Source: Solen grandis
Lineage: Eukaryota > Mollusca > Bivalvia > Adapedonta > Solenidae
Assembly (NCBI GenBank): GCA_021229015.1
Contig: CM037792.1
Coordinates: 36,515,398-36,579,397, forward strand
Direction: 5' to 3'
DNA: 64,000 bases
A program made the translations under genes and the position numbers. This document shows, one piece after another, positions 35,501 to 50,774 of the stretch (its first letter is position 1; each line of letters opens with the position of its first letter). A model generated the notes under the pieces. The model saw only the letters and a program-made list of their open reading frames with translations, had not been told where the DNA came from and ran no database searches.

Positions 35501-38500
35501 TTGGTGAAATTGGACAATAAAACAATTCTAATTATTAAATCCTAACAAGAAACAAGTGTTTTCAAACGTATGTTATCAAGCAAGAATTCGACCAGAGCTT
35601 AAAAACGTACTATAACTTATTTATATATAATACAATTGTTTAAATTGTCAATGAAAAACACATATTAACGCAACCCGCAACCTTTGCTTTCAACAACAAT
35701 ATCATTTAATCATAAATAATAACAAATTACATTTCATGTAAAAAACAACAACAACAACAACAACAAAAACAAAAAAAAAACAAACAAACAAACAAAAACA
35801 CCTCATAAATAATGGTAACCATAAAACAAATTAGAATATTGTCAATACGATTTGACAATGGAAATGAATTAGTTTGTGAACATTTCACCCCCAAAGTCAT
35901 CCCCAATTTTGATTCATTCGAAAACAGAAAACTAAATGTCATACTTAATATATATACGAGCATATTGAAATATACGTGTCTGACATGATTGTAAAATCTG
36001 CCACAGCTTAAAGTTAACGTTCAAACGTTTATAACTTTCAAATAAAATGTTTGTATATATAGAACTACTTACTCGTCTCGAATCACATGTGCCTGCAGCG
36101 TGAAATGTCTGCTCGAAATTTTCAAACCCTTTAACCCCAATTCAATATCCATAAAACGTGTTTATGTGTCATTATTCTTAAACTGAATAAGCAAAACAAA
36201 TTTTGTGGGTTGTTTTCATGTCACATCAAGAAACATAAACTAGCATAACAACTTACAGAAGCAGCCGAGTACGTAATAAAAATGACAAACAGGGACCAGT
36301 TTAAATGTCACCAGATATAATGGTGGCTTACCGTTACGTCACAAAGTCAACAGACGATCAGGTAGGACCAGAATCTCGCGGCTTGCGAGAGTGGGGTAAT
36401 AAAATCTTGTCAATTTTCTGTTTAAAAAATTGTTAGACCAGCCTCCATAAATGTTTGTTTACAGTTCTCTGTCAATATTTTCGAGGTCACAAATAAATCG
36501 TTTGTACTCGAAGACATCTTTGTTTTGTGGGTTCTTTCTCCAGACATTATTCCTATCCTCGTTAATGCTGGCTATTCATTATAGCTGGATACCCTGAGCA
36601 ATAACAGTTCGCAGAGGTGTGTCATAAAACCGCCAATTTGATTGGCCGCTGCGTATTATTTTGCAGATATGGCAACCCAATCTCATTGGTTGATAGGAAA
36701 TCAATATTATCGGTGCAATACCAAGACTGAACGATGTATTAGCCCGAGGAAAGGTGCAATGAGCCAATTAAATGTCGATCACCACCACAATAAGAGTCAG
36801 TCTGTCGGTCTCTGACCGCTGAATCAAATGGTCCTTTTCAAGACCACCCCCTCCCTTCACAGCGTCTCAGGGGCTGACAACACTTTAAGCTGAATTAGCC
36901 AAATTGTCGTTCCCACTTTGGCTTCAAAATTTTTGATATTATAGAGTACCAACTTTATAACTATGAGGCTTTACAAAAATTGACCCATTTCGGCATCAAA
37001 ATGTTTGGGTCACAATCCGAGGTCTGGTCACAATGCCAAATTTGGTGCAGACGGACCCTCACTAAACTTGAAAACAACAAAATAATATTCAGTATCGATC
37101 GATAGTTACCTTCGGTGGCACCAGCAAATGTAATGAACAAGAAGGGCGGGGTCTTCAGAAGGTTCCAAATGCCTGCGGGTAGATATTTCAGATCCGTCAA
37201 TTTCCGGTTGTTGGTTGGCACGAACACCATCGTTCCATCGTCCCCGTGCATCTCCGATACTCGCGTCTCACGGACACGCTTGGCACCTGCAAATGGGTAC
37301 GGTCAAATTCATTTTGTTGTTGTTATTATTTGGATTTATCTATCGTCGCCAGTTAATTACTGGCCAAAATGGCCCAAACAGAAACTATGGGTATCGAAAA
37401 AATCATTCAGGTTTATAATTTACTCATTACATTATTTTGCACAAATCATTGGCTGGAAAACGTATAGCACATCTTTAGAATTTTGATGGATTCAAACTAT
37501 TATGTCACAGTATGCGATATATGTTTGTCTAAGGCTGATGAACAAAAGTAACTATTGAAAGCAGGGTTCATGTGCACTTATCTATCGTTTCATTGTTAAA
37601 CCGTTTAGGGCGGCCTGTCACCACCTAACAACTGATATTTTCTTTGTATGACTAAATTCATAGTAAAATTTTGTTCGATACTTTATAAGAAAACATGCGC
37701 AGTTAGAGCTATCACTGAAGGTGTTAAATACCCTCGCCTCGACTCAACAATATGAAAAATATCGAATTCTTGCACGTGATGAAACAGAAATATAAATACA
37801 TGTTTATGAAATACTTACTGGGTAATTCGGATCCATAGGCAGATATTGGTATTGCTGCTAAGAGAAATAAACCGGAAGCGATGAGGAAGCCGACCCACCA
37901 AGCGCCTACCCAACGTGGATCATCTGGTGTGATTCGGATGCTTTAAAATCAAGTAAAATCAGAATTTACTAAATTATCGATTTTAATTATGGTTATTATA
38001 ACAACAAACGTTTTGTAGAGGACTCTTGGTAAAAGCATGTAATTGTGAATATGAAGCCTGTTGGGAATGTTCGAATTAAGGTAAAGAAAGGTAATGAAAC
38101 ATTAGGAAACCTTAGTTACCTCCATGAAAGGCCATAAGGTCCGAAATGTAGCGGAACCATTACAGGGACTTAACCTTAAGTCATTTCAAACAAGTGTTTC
38201 ACTTCCCTACAGTGTTTTGCCAGGATACTTCTTCAAAAGACGGACCACCCTCTGTTATCTATGCCATACTTCCAATCAACGATCTTATATGGTATCATAA
38301 TCCGAGACTGTTTCTTCAATGTCGTTCATTCATCGGGGAACAAATTTTAACACTCTTGGCGACGGTTTCTTGGTTGAACCAGTACTTCGTGTCTGTGACG
38401 ATAAACACAGGCTCCTTACTACAACGGGATTCGAACCGACACCCTTCATGTAAGCTACCACTGGGCCACGACCGCTCATTAATCAATTGAAAATTCTACA

Positions 38501-38808
38501 CACTGAAGTACTGGCCCACAGTATATTTATATTTCAGTGTTTCTGATATACGAGTAAACCTTTTTAGTTTTCAAGCATTGTCAAGTGAACACAAACTTAC
38601 CTTGAAGATGGAACAGTGTCAAAGTCCACGTAGATGGACAGGAACTGACCTCCAACAATGTAACCCAGGGCTGGCCCCAAGGTGGCAAACGCATACATTA
38701 TACCTACAAAGATTCAATATGATGATGATAATGATGATGATGATGGTGATCATCATCATCATCACTACAATCATCATCATCATCATCATCATCTTTTTCC
38801 TCATCACC

Positions 38809-38841
<33 letters not shown>

Positions 38842-41800
38842 TCTTTTTCCTCATCACCCCCACCACCACCATCATCATCATCATCATCTTTTTCCTCACC
38901 CACCCCCACCACCACCACACATCATCATGTCATTATAAGTGTATCCCTATTAGGGCCTTTCGTCTCCAAATGACTGAAATACTGTCGGTGGGACGTTAAA
39001 TCAAACAAACAAACTATAAGGGCCTATAAATATACATACTGTGTGTTATCTTGCCTATCATGTCATTATAAATGTATTAGATATTATCATGACTATCGTT
39101 TCACTATCATCTTCAAATCTGTGTCACTCGTTGATATACAATTAGGCAAATTCTCGAGATTGTGAAAACACATAAATGTATGTGAATATTTGTACAAAAT
39201 ACAGCGTGACTTTCCTTTATCAAAACCATTTAATCTTATCTTACCAATTTATGATACTGGTACTAACCCTTTAAAAGTATTTATTTTATATATATAATAT
39301 TTTATGTTATGCTAGTATGCCTTTTAAGAGAGGTTTTCCATAGAAGCGGGAGCTTACTCAGATGTACTTCTTCTATAAATGTGTACAGTAAAATTGCTAT
39401 TACACGACTGATGGGGAAAATGAAATGTATGGAATTCGCAAGGTTGGAAAACCGCGAATTTATCCTCTTTTTCCGTTTGTTTCCGTCATTTCCGTTTTTT
39501 CCGAACAGGGACTGGGAATAAACCTCGAAAAAGGCATGGTCCTCGGAAAATCCGGACTGTTTCTGATTCTGATTTTATATAAAGGTTTAAAGACCCATGG
39601 TGACAGACATTATGTCTGTTCGGTCTGGTCTTCTAATTCAGTATCTGATGGTGCCGTGGCTTTGACGCACTGGATCGGCCCGAAAACCTTCTATAAATGT
39701 CAACAAAATACCATGGATGTTAAATATACATGTATGAATACATGTATAATGAAGTGGAAAATAACCGCAGGATGGAGCTCCGAGTTTTTAAGTTATGTTA
39801 CTAAAGGTATAAATGATTGCGGAGACACGAGAAATGATTTTAAGAGAATGATCCCTCTATTATAAGGTGAAGCATGTACGATTTGGTGTTGTACGAAATG
39901 TGTGTGTGTGCGCGTGCATTAACTGAATCCATTTTTTTTCACAGGACAGATAATTTGGGTATTTTTTCTTCAGGATAGAAATCTAGCAAAATCTCAAAAA
40001 TGGCTACTAAGGTTAATATTTCATTTTCAGTACCATGCGTTTTCCCCCTTTCAGTATAACTGAATGCTTATGTCACATACCTATATACATAGGGGAGCTG
40101 CTGGCCGGCACGCTGTCATCAATGAGGGCCACGCCCACCGTGTAGAGGGTTGTGCCCCCTAGCCCGTGCAGCAACTGCCCGATGACCAGCACGTACAAGT
40201 AATGCTGCAGTTCCGAGTCGCCCCCACTACACGAGCTTGAGCTATCTGCAATCAAAACATCTCAAATTAATTAATCTACTTAAACATCAAATGATTTTGC
40301 AATGGAGTAGAGTACTTGAGTTACATGAGACAGAATGGCACCCTCTATAACTGCCATGGGTGGGTGGAAGGGCACAGATCATCGCCCCCCCCCCTCCAAC
40401 CAGGACCCACGTCATAAACCTTGGGTCAAGTGCCCTATTTATTCCCCGTTAGGAATAAGTAGACTTCCTTCATGGGTATGCGGCGTGGACAGAACACACG
40501 TACGGAGTGCAACGTCTTTTTCGAGTGAACGTGACGTTGACCACATTTACTATTGCAAATCCTAAGCTTTTCAAATGTTTATAATGCTCTATATAACTCA
40601 GACTTTCATCTGAGCGAAAGATCTGTTTCTTCATGAACAGAAGTGATATAATAAACTATGCTTTCCTTTCATTGGTTCATTAAGTTATGATGTTATAGCA
40701 CTAAAACCGCGGAGGAAACAGAACATCTGTCTGCAGATTTGCAAGGTATGGTGGCATACTCTTGCTACCACTTAACCCCTTAGTTTTCATGAAAATTTGA
40801 TAAAACTTTCACGAATTTTTTTTAGTTTTTATGAAACGTATATTTTATCATGAAAATTATTATATTTTTCACGAAACCAAATAATTATCTTAACAGAAAA
40901 CATTGCACGTTACTGCCATTTCTCGCCACTTCATAACTACATGTACATGTATTAGGTTTCAAGAAATCTATATAAAAATTTCTCGAAATATTGAGTTTTT
41001 CATGATATTTATCCAGTATCGTGAAAACAAATCACGATGACAAATAAATCTAAAGTTTTCACGAAAGTGGCATCTTGAAAGCCTGTGTTTCACGAAAACA
41101 AGTTTTCTTGATAATAGCAGAGTTCATGAAATTACTTAAGATATCGAACTAGAATAACAGGTATGTGGTGGCGATTTAAACAACACGCCAAAATTCCAGT
41201 TAAGTTACTATTATCAGGTATCATGAAAACTGCACATATTTTCACGTTATCGGGGAAAAAAATTAATGAAAACTAAGTGGTTAAGTGGTGGCGAGAAAAT
41301 GCCACCATAGTATAAAGACTCTGAAATGAGGCTGAAGTGATACCCTAATTGTGGTTATTTGTGTCTTTATAGTGGTCATCTACTTATCAAACAACCCACA
41401 TCATTTCCGGGAGAGTTACTTCTAAACAGACTGCGCGTGCTACAAAACAAGTAAAAAAAGGTCGAGGTACTTGACCCGGAAGTAAACAAAAAATAATAAA
41501 TACAGGAAATGCATTCTTTTTACTACGTCTAGTCACGTTAAGGAGTACATACATTCAATAAAGGGGGGGGGGGTCCCTATTAAATCGCAGGTTAAGGGGT
41601 CCTTTTTGTTCGCCTTCAGGTCCTATTGCACCTTAAACAATAAAAGTGCCTCGCATTTCCCATTCATGACTAGGTCAACTGCTCACAAACCAGATTACAA
41701 GAAAAATCTTGGGTTCTTTTGAATATACCAGGTCAACCATGGACTACCCATTAATGGATTATATGTTAACAAGTTTGAATATATTGTAAACACTGGAATG

Positions 41801-44800
41801 GTCTAATAAAAAGCAATAAATAAATAAATAATGATATTCCTTTATAAGTGCTGCAGAAGTTTTAGACCCCAAGATCAACTGTATATGAGCATGATCATCA
41901 TAACCTATACATCATAACAAAATAACCATCTGTTATGATGTTATGACCCCCCCCCCCCCCTCTCTCTCTCTCTTAACTAGTCCAATACTCGTATCTGGTC
42001 TAATATTTCAATATTGATAATTATAATATATGATTATAACAGTTTTATTTTTCGTCTTTATTAGTTTTTACTTATCTCATATAGAATCAAAGGGAAGTGT
42101 ATTCTCTTACTTGGTGAAAAAGCAGCAACCACCAAAAAAGTTACCGCAGTATTAACAATTTCACCAGGGTTTCGGCAACACTCGGTATAATTCGCTGATT
42201 TAATCTGACCAATCAGTGACTGGTTAGACCATTTCATCAGGGGTTCGGCAACACTCGGTATAATTCGCTGATTTAATTTGACCAATCAGTGACTGGTTAG
42301 ACCATTTCACCAGGGGTTCGGCAACACTCGGTATAATTCGCTGATTTAATCTGACCAATCAGAAACTGGTTCAAAATCTCATGTGTATATTTAAAACTGA
42401 CTAAACACTATGTGAAATTTTACACCGGCATGAAGGAGCGCTCGGTGATTTACATAGGTTTGGTCTAATTTCGTAGTGAGTAACGTATGAGTGTTTACGC
42501 ATGTAATGCTACGTCAAGTATACGAAGTGCCATTCAGTTTCTAATTGTTGTTAATCTAGGTAAAGTGGCTCTTCAAATAAACTATCGTGGAACCAGTCAT
42601 GTACTAAATAGAGCACTTATATCCTGTACTTTTCTGTTCCATTATATATAGCTCATCTAAATGACTACCCATTTTCTAGGTTACTTTGATACGATTTATT
42701 ACACGCGTCCCCATTTTTTTTCTCTTAATGAGCCTAAATTCATTTGCTAACTTGAACGCTGGAAACAGGGTGCACCATGGTGACGTTTTTGCACTTAAAT
42801 ATATCCATCAGAACGCAAAGTAAAATAAAGACATTTTAAAATCTGAGTTTCATGCGGTGGGAACGTTCTTCGATTTCACAGCTTTACCCCTGGACATAAG
42901 GCTACTAGTCCCACTAGCGATCATTTCACTACGTTAATGGCAGTGAAACAATGCAAGGGTAAATTATTTGCTCAAAGAAATTAGCAGTGTCCTTGGCAGA
43001 ACTCGAACCCGGAACCTCTCGACTCCCGAAGCGTGTGCCATACCACTTAAAGGCGTCCATTAAATACAATAATATGATCATGTGTCTCACCTTCTTTAGA
43101 GCAAGCCAGGGTTACATCTTGGCCCCATTCGTATTGCCCGGATGTAAAATGCGGCATCGCCATGATGAACGAGCCAATCGCCATGATGACAGAAGCAAAC
43201 GTCAGCCAGCGTGCTTTTTGTCGCCCGGAGCCCATAAAGCTGATAAACACACCCAATATGGCCGCAGAGAGGTCATAGGAACTGGAGATCATACCCACGC
43301 GGCTGCTAGGCAACTGAAACCGTCTCTCTACTGACGTTGTGTTGACGTTGTTGATTCCGTTCACAACAAATCCTGAATATAATGAAAGTATCAACATTTA
43401 TTTGATAATACAATAAACATACAGTAAAATCCCGATAACTCGAGTAATGACGATAGAAAACGAATTGTTCGAATCATCGCGATATTCGGATTACCGAGAA
43501 TAATATTCCTCTTAAGCCTTCAATCGTCTCTTTATGTTCATTTTGTATAAAATAATGCATTTCGCATCGCAGAATATGTAAAACTAGAACTATCACAAAA
43601 GATGATTAATACCCCCGCAAACGCTTTGATACAGGAGAAGCCAGACTCCAGGTGGAGCATAGATAAGAACCTGTGTCTATGTCTATTTGAGTTTACCGTC
43701 GCTTCGACAGTATTTCAGTCATAATATCGACGTCCAGCTAATTACAGGTGGAGGAAGACCCCGAATGCACGGAGGCATCCGAGTAGAACCACCGACCTAC
43801 CGCAAGCCAGCTGGAAGGCTTCCTCACATGAAAATCCGAATGACCCTGCCGGGATTCGAACCTACGCGGTGAGGGGCTGAGTGAGTGTTAAAGCCAGCGA
43901 CTTTACCCTCTCGACCACGGAGGCCCCCAAGAACCTGTATATACATAGTATATTGGTTATGATAATAAGTAAATAAGTCAGTTAAGTTTTTATTTAAAGT
44001 GGATACAGAGAGAGTTATGGTTGTTTGGCAGTGTTGAGTTAAAGTTCTTACACACAGTACTTCTCCTACTCGTTATCTGTTTAAATTTTAAGTCAATACC
44101 TTGTATAATTTTCGAGTTATGTTCCTGACAAGAAAAAAAAAACAAAGGGAGATAATTAAAAATGGACCAGATAGAGTTATAGTTCTTGGTCACTGCACTT
44201 CTCTAGTCACCATCTGTTTACATTTAAAGTGTCAAGTCAATACCTAGTATAATTTTCGAGTTATGAACCTGAAAAGAAAAAAATAAAATAAAGGGAGATA
44301 ATTCGAAATGGGACCAGTCGGAGTTACAGTTCTTGGACTCTGCACTTCTCCTAGTCGCCATCTGTCTATATTTTAAGTTTCAAGTCAATACTTTGAATAG
44401 TTTTCAAGTTATGTTCCGGACAAGAAAATTCCAACGGACGGACCGACCGACTGACCGCCCAACCAACCAACCCGCCCCACCCCCCCCCCCCCCACACACA
44501 CACACACACAAACTTCGTTTGGAGGGGGTATAAAGACATTGAATTAGACATAATACGCGGATAAACACTCCCGGAACTATTCAAAATATACTGTATTTTA
44601 TGCTCGAAAGATTCGGACAGGACAAAAGGATAAAAACCTTTCCAAATCATTTCCTCACACAAATCAATTATTCATAATACACGGGTTGTGTGCATCATGA
44701 CAAATGATGGATTAAACATCAAATTATACAGATATTATATTATTTTTTGTTTATTGGGTTTAACGTTCTACCAATAATATATCAGTCATTTGGAGACGAT

Positions 44801-47800
44801 GTCTACTTGAGACAGACATAGTGTTGCCCAACTGCAGTATTACGCCGTAGACAGGAATGGTGGTATGATAGCACAACCAGTTACATTATCCTGACACCGG
44901 GCCAACTAATCTCGGAACTACCAACAAGCTGTGTTTAGACGCACACATATTTCAAATTACTACGTATTTAATGCACAATGCAGACATTTTTATAACTGCA
45001 TTTTCAGGAGATTGATGTTTCAATTAACACGATCTAATTAATAACCAGTTCTTTGGTTATCGTGTATAAAATTTACTAAACTCTTTATAGGCATTACCAC
45101 ATTGCGTTTGATCAACTATTTTTTTTTATTAAGGTACTAAATATTTCATTATCTAGCAACCGTATATTGTTCGAATTTGATTGGATGAAGTATCTCAGAC
45201 GCCACTCAGGTTTCCTGTTTGATAAGGTGAGACATTAATCGTTTGTCTAGAGAACCTGTTATCCAAATATTGTTGTTTATGTTCTTAAATATTTTAAGAA
45301 TTCACTTATGTTACAGACTTCAAGCTTAATGTAAGCAAGTTTGTGGTACAGAAAACTTATAAGAACGGTGTTACATGTGTGTACTTGTTACGCTGTAGTT
45401 TGAGTGACCTGTTCATACACGTATGTAAAAATGTAAAGGTAGTAATTAAATTATAAGTGAACAAGACTTAATGGTATTATGAACGTTTTTTCCCGGCTTT
45501 TTTCATCAAGAGTAGGTCAAAAGTCAATCTATTTAAGCAACTGTCCAAATATTGAAGCAATCCAGTTTAATCCGGACACCGCTTTTTATCAAAAGAAGGT
45601 CAAAGGTTAAGGTCACAAGGTCAACTGATGTAGTGTTAAGGGTCCATCCACTTAAGCAACTGTCCAAATATTGAAGCAATCCAATGAAGGGCAAGTTCTG
45701 CAGATTAAGGAAGGTTAATCTGAGCGGACGCCCGACGCCCGCCGGTACATCATCAATTTTTAGGACGGAATTTTTCGTTGACAAACCCGTCTAAAAAGTG
45801 CAATGAATATATAATAATAATAAATGATATAAACAATATTGAAACTGAGACATGGGCAACTTGATTACGTAGTTGGTTCTAAGATGATACATGTATTCAT
45901 TGTTATTCCTTTCTTCTGTAAATCCCGAAATTTTGTTAAATATCATGTATTATGTCTATCCACTTTGTTGTAAAAGTAAAGATTTATATATCTTAATCAA
46001 AACCTTGTCTGCTATACACTCAAAAGAATTTCTAAACGTCCACCTAGATTCTTTATAATTTTATAGAGATTGGGTGTACAGTTCACAACGTTTATTTCTT
46101 AGGATGTTTCTTTTACTGCCAACATTTCAACAGTCAAACGCCTAAAATAGTGTACCACATTATAACTTATATATACCTTGTTTGAAAATAAATAATTTTG
46201 CTTGAATTAAATGTATAATCCTGTTTCTGAAAAATTATGAAAAATCTAGATGAGGACGTTTAGAAATTCTTTTGAGTGTATTTCCACTTCATAAAAAATC
46301 TCTATAGCAACTAGTCTGATGAGGTACCTTGTGCCATGGAAAAAACACACAGAAAGCACAGCAATGCCCGTGGGTTATTGCACTTCTGCAGTGGGTCGGG
46401 TCGGCAGGACCAGTAGCCACATCTCGTCTCATGACCTTCCTCTATGTCGTCCTTGACCTTCTCCATGTAAAGGTCACCATTCATAAAACCATTTGGCCTC
46501 GTTTCCGGCGAAGTGGGCGGGGTTTCGAAAGCATCATCTTTTGTATGTGATGTCTCCTCCATCGTCTCGGAGTCGGAGGACGACAGTGCCAACGGAACAA
46601 GTTCTTCTTCCTGTCCCCGGTCGCCGCGTCGCGTCCTAGCGATCGACTTCTGTAGACCCTGCAAAATCACAATTAGAATAAGTATGGGAAACAAATTATT
46701 TTATCTTATACTAATCCTTCTTGATGGTTCATGGGTTGGACCAGTACTTTGTCATGAAAAAATATTGTCCACGACCGGGAATCAAACCTTGAACCCTCGG
46801 ACCCGCATATATGTACGCTGCCACTGATCCTTGGTGCCCATATTCCTGTTTTATTTAAGACCATCACATAGAGGGTATTTGTTCGTTGTTTTGTTGTTTT
46901 TTTTGTTGTTTTTTTGGAAGTTGCGCTTTTATTTTATCGAGTGAACTTAGAAAATTGTATTTTCACGACAGGCGTAGCCACGAGTGAGGAAAGATTGATT
47001 TTCGCAGTTCAAGGGATAAAATAAAATAGTGCATCCTCCATAATAAAAACGAATAATTTTTCTTTTTATTTATGTTGGAAAGAATGATTTTCACTGTGAA
47101 TTATCAAATACAATTTTTATTTATATCGCAGTAACCAACTTAAAAGCATAAAATAAAGTAGAATTATTGTAGCATGCCAGGACCATGATCGGGATGTGGA
47201 TAAAGATGTATGGAATAAAACCACAAATTGAGTTTACATGCTAATTTCGTCAGTTTTTAAATATTCATTAATAATGAATGTACAAATCCATTCATTTTTT
47301 TATCTGTCAATACTGAATTAAACTGAAAATTTACCATCGGTTTAAGACTTGTCGGGTATATTTTCTACAACATACATTCATTTGTATATGCCTAATATAC
47401 AACTTATTTCAATACAATAAAACAACGCATGTAAAGACTAATTAATGACGAGTAATTGGGGCATTGGAGGGTTCAAGGAGTGCAGACCCGGTATCAGGAT
47501 AACGTGACTGGGTGTGGTATTATGCCACCTGTCTATGGCATGCTATATCACAGTGAAGCATCACGATATATACCCATATCAGACAGACATAATTCCCAAA
47601 TGGCTGAAATACTGTTGACAGGGCTTTTAACCAACCAGTACAAACAAACATTAGCAACAGACCGCCTGTAATCAAGGCGTTACGGCTACTGTCGCCATAA
47701 ACTATTTAAAACAAAAAATACATTTATACCATCATGTCATCCGCTGAGCTGTGATAAGAAATTCCATTTCACGGTGCAAAAAATGCAGGAATCCACCCAT

Positions 47801-49139
47801 TAAATTAAAAAAAAAAAAAGGCTGAAATGCTGAAATGCATTTGCGATTTAAATTCCACCATGAACTAAGTTTAGCAGGAAACTGGCAGTGATTAAGAGCA
47901 AATCACTTCGAGGCTCTCACATTTCGTCTGGCACGCAAGTCACGCCCGCGTCTGGTAGTGCCGTCCCGTTTGAAATATGATCACGTGACAATTTTGTGAT
48001 CAAAGCACCGCAAGGACTCATATTTTGCCATGAGTTATTTTTAGGAACACAACGTGAATTTGCAATATCGCGGCAGAATTTCTTCTTCATGATGCTTTGA
48101 AATTGCATGAGATATACGAAACCAAGCAAATGACAAAAAATCAAAACAGCTGAGAAATTATGCCAAAAAAAACACAAAAAGTACCGTTTCTGGTCTCCAG
48201 CAAATAAAAAAGATGGTCGGTTGGTCGGGATTTTATTATTTATTTATTTATTTTTATTTTTTTACATGAAACGAAAGTTAAAAAAGGGAAACATTTTTTA
48301 AAGGCGGAAAGGTTAAAAAAACTTAAGGGCCAGTCGTTAAAAAAGAGGGTCTGTCAGGAGACAAGAAACGGAAGTATGTTGTTTTTTTTTGCCTTATCGC
48401 TTTTTCGGTTCCAAATTTTTATTTTATTTATTGATTTTGCCGTTCTATATATGCAATCAAGTTTTTTAAGATTTAAGTGAAAGGACAGTTTCACGACAAT
48501 CGGTATAATTTATATGGATTTTTCTTTTTACTTGGTTTAGAATAATTTCCACTTGTTTGTTTTCAATCCTCAAGTACGTGCTAAATTTAAACTGACTAAA
48601 TAAGAAACTCTCGACATTTGTAGGACTGTCGTGACACACTACCTACAACAATACTGAAACGTATCTAATACAATAGCAGAACTTTGAAAGATCAAGTGAG
48701 CTTCTTAAATATAATAGAAAAAACTGAGTCGAGTGGGACATGTAGGAATTTTTTCAGGACACTCACGATAATTGGGAGTCGTTTCACATTTACTGGACAG
48801 AAACTTCCGTTAATGTTTCATAGAAAGTGGTGCGGGGAAATCGTATTTTGTATAACTTTTTCCATACATCCCGCTTGCGCACTGCTTTTGGTATTCCTGC
48901 TGATTAGATAACAAACTAATCCTTGAGAGGAAAAATGATTAAAGATTATTTTATTATTACATGTGTTATTATTATTTATTTTATTATTTTCATACTACTT
49001 TTCTTTTTATAAAATTTTTTTTTTTTTTTTTTTTTTTTCATTTTTATAATATTTATTTTTATAATTATTATTAATGCTCTTTATTATCATATTTTTTTTC
49101 CATTATCATTCACAATCATCATCTTTATCATCATCAGCA

Positions 49140-49173
<34 letters not shown>

Positions 49174-50742
49174 ATTATCAATTCTAATGTCATTTAAAGT
49201 GAGTAAAAACTAATCATGAGGCGAGATGGAAGATCGTGAAATCCCAGCCTTCGGAAGTTCAGTTCGAGTCAGAAACTGGCCAAAATCTTCCTGTCATACT
49301 TCCTTTTATGCTAAATACGGCCGTCTTGTAATTTTATCAATTCAAGAATGCCTGCAACAGATACTGATAATTTTGCACTTTTTCATCATTTATGGGCATA
49401 ACTCCGGAGTGTCTGGAACATTCTTGTTGGTTTTCGAACTTGGCCGAGAAGGCCGATTGTGCAAATACATATTGTGACCAAGTTTGGTAAAGATCGGTTC
49501 ACGTTTGTTAAAGTTAGAAAGCGGGCAACTTTATTGAACGCCACCCGCCCACCCGCTGGTGAATCCATAATACGTCCCCTCATTCCACGGGCATTAAAAC
49601 AAATTAAATCGTTTATACCCTGGAGCTTTATTTTCGCCGCAGTATAAATAAACCTTTATACGGGTACACAATTCTTTTAAAAACAAGGAGAGAAATTATA
49701 AATATAACCTAAACACTATCGTCCAATACACCGCAGTATTACAAATATTATTTTTTACATGGCAGAACGTTCTCCGAAACATTTATTTTACATAAAAAAT
49801 AACCACTGGTGTCACGAAAATTTGAGAAATCCTGAGCAAATTATATTATAAATCTTAAACCGATCTATTCTAGGAAAATCATCCGATTAGTATGGTATAT
49901 GATAACGTATGTATACAGGACTTTTTTCCCTTCTTTATCAAGGGCCCTTCATAGGCCCCTTCCCCTTCGGAAAGTTTTCAAATTCATGCAGTTTTCCCCA
50001 AAATTGCATCTTACCTCAGGATTTTTCTTTCCCCTATGAAAAAAAGGGTGATAATTTCCCCGAAATGTGATATTAAGGCCCCTTCCTCAAAATCTGAAAA
50101 AAAGGCCTGATATTGAATTAAATATATTTTCTTTTACAATTTCGTAAGCAGAGTCCTGATCCCATGTTTTTGACTGGTTTTGTTTTTTGATTTTGTCTCT
50201 GTTTGTTGTTTTTCTCCAAAGATGAAACAAAAAATATACATTTGCATATAAAAAATATTGACTGGTATGTTTCTTTTTCAAGTACATGCGTTTTTGATCA
50301 AGACCACAATATTTTTATTTTGTTAACTGATTTTATTCCGTAACTGACATATTAAATAAAACGAACATACATCTTCTGTAAAACAAGTAACGTTAGTTAA
50401 ACGATGTAGTTTATTTAATATATTTTAATCGTAGTACATATGCATATTGTTGTTGTTGTTGTTGTATTTAAATTTACCGTCGCTGCGACATCATTTCAGC
50501 CAAAGAGACGTCCAGTGAATTACAAGCGGAGGAAGATGTAGAGTGTTAATATAAATATTGAGGTTACTCTGTATACAATCGATAAACTGTTAATCACATC
50601 ATGTTTTTATTCTTTTATAAATTTGATGCCCAAAAAAAAACAACAAAACAATAAAAGTGGTCGTGTGTGTGTATGAAAGACGACAAGGACGCACTGGGTA
50701 TGGGATATCAGAAACACTTGCACGGATCGGCATCTTTTGAAT

Positions 50743-50774
<32 letters not shown>

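Noticed and set aside
38578..38999. Ser/His/Asp/Pro-rich open frames of about 100-131 codons
   Set aside because: They translate the GAT/ATC/CAC microsatellite and the adjacent SLCO exon 5 in wrong frames.
39425..39865. 146-codon plus-strand frame in SLCO intron 4
   Set aside because: It is antisense to the gene, shows no domain, and has no acceptor or donor pattern I can support; its length is plausible by chance in a 64-kb window.
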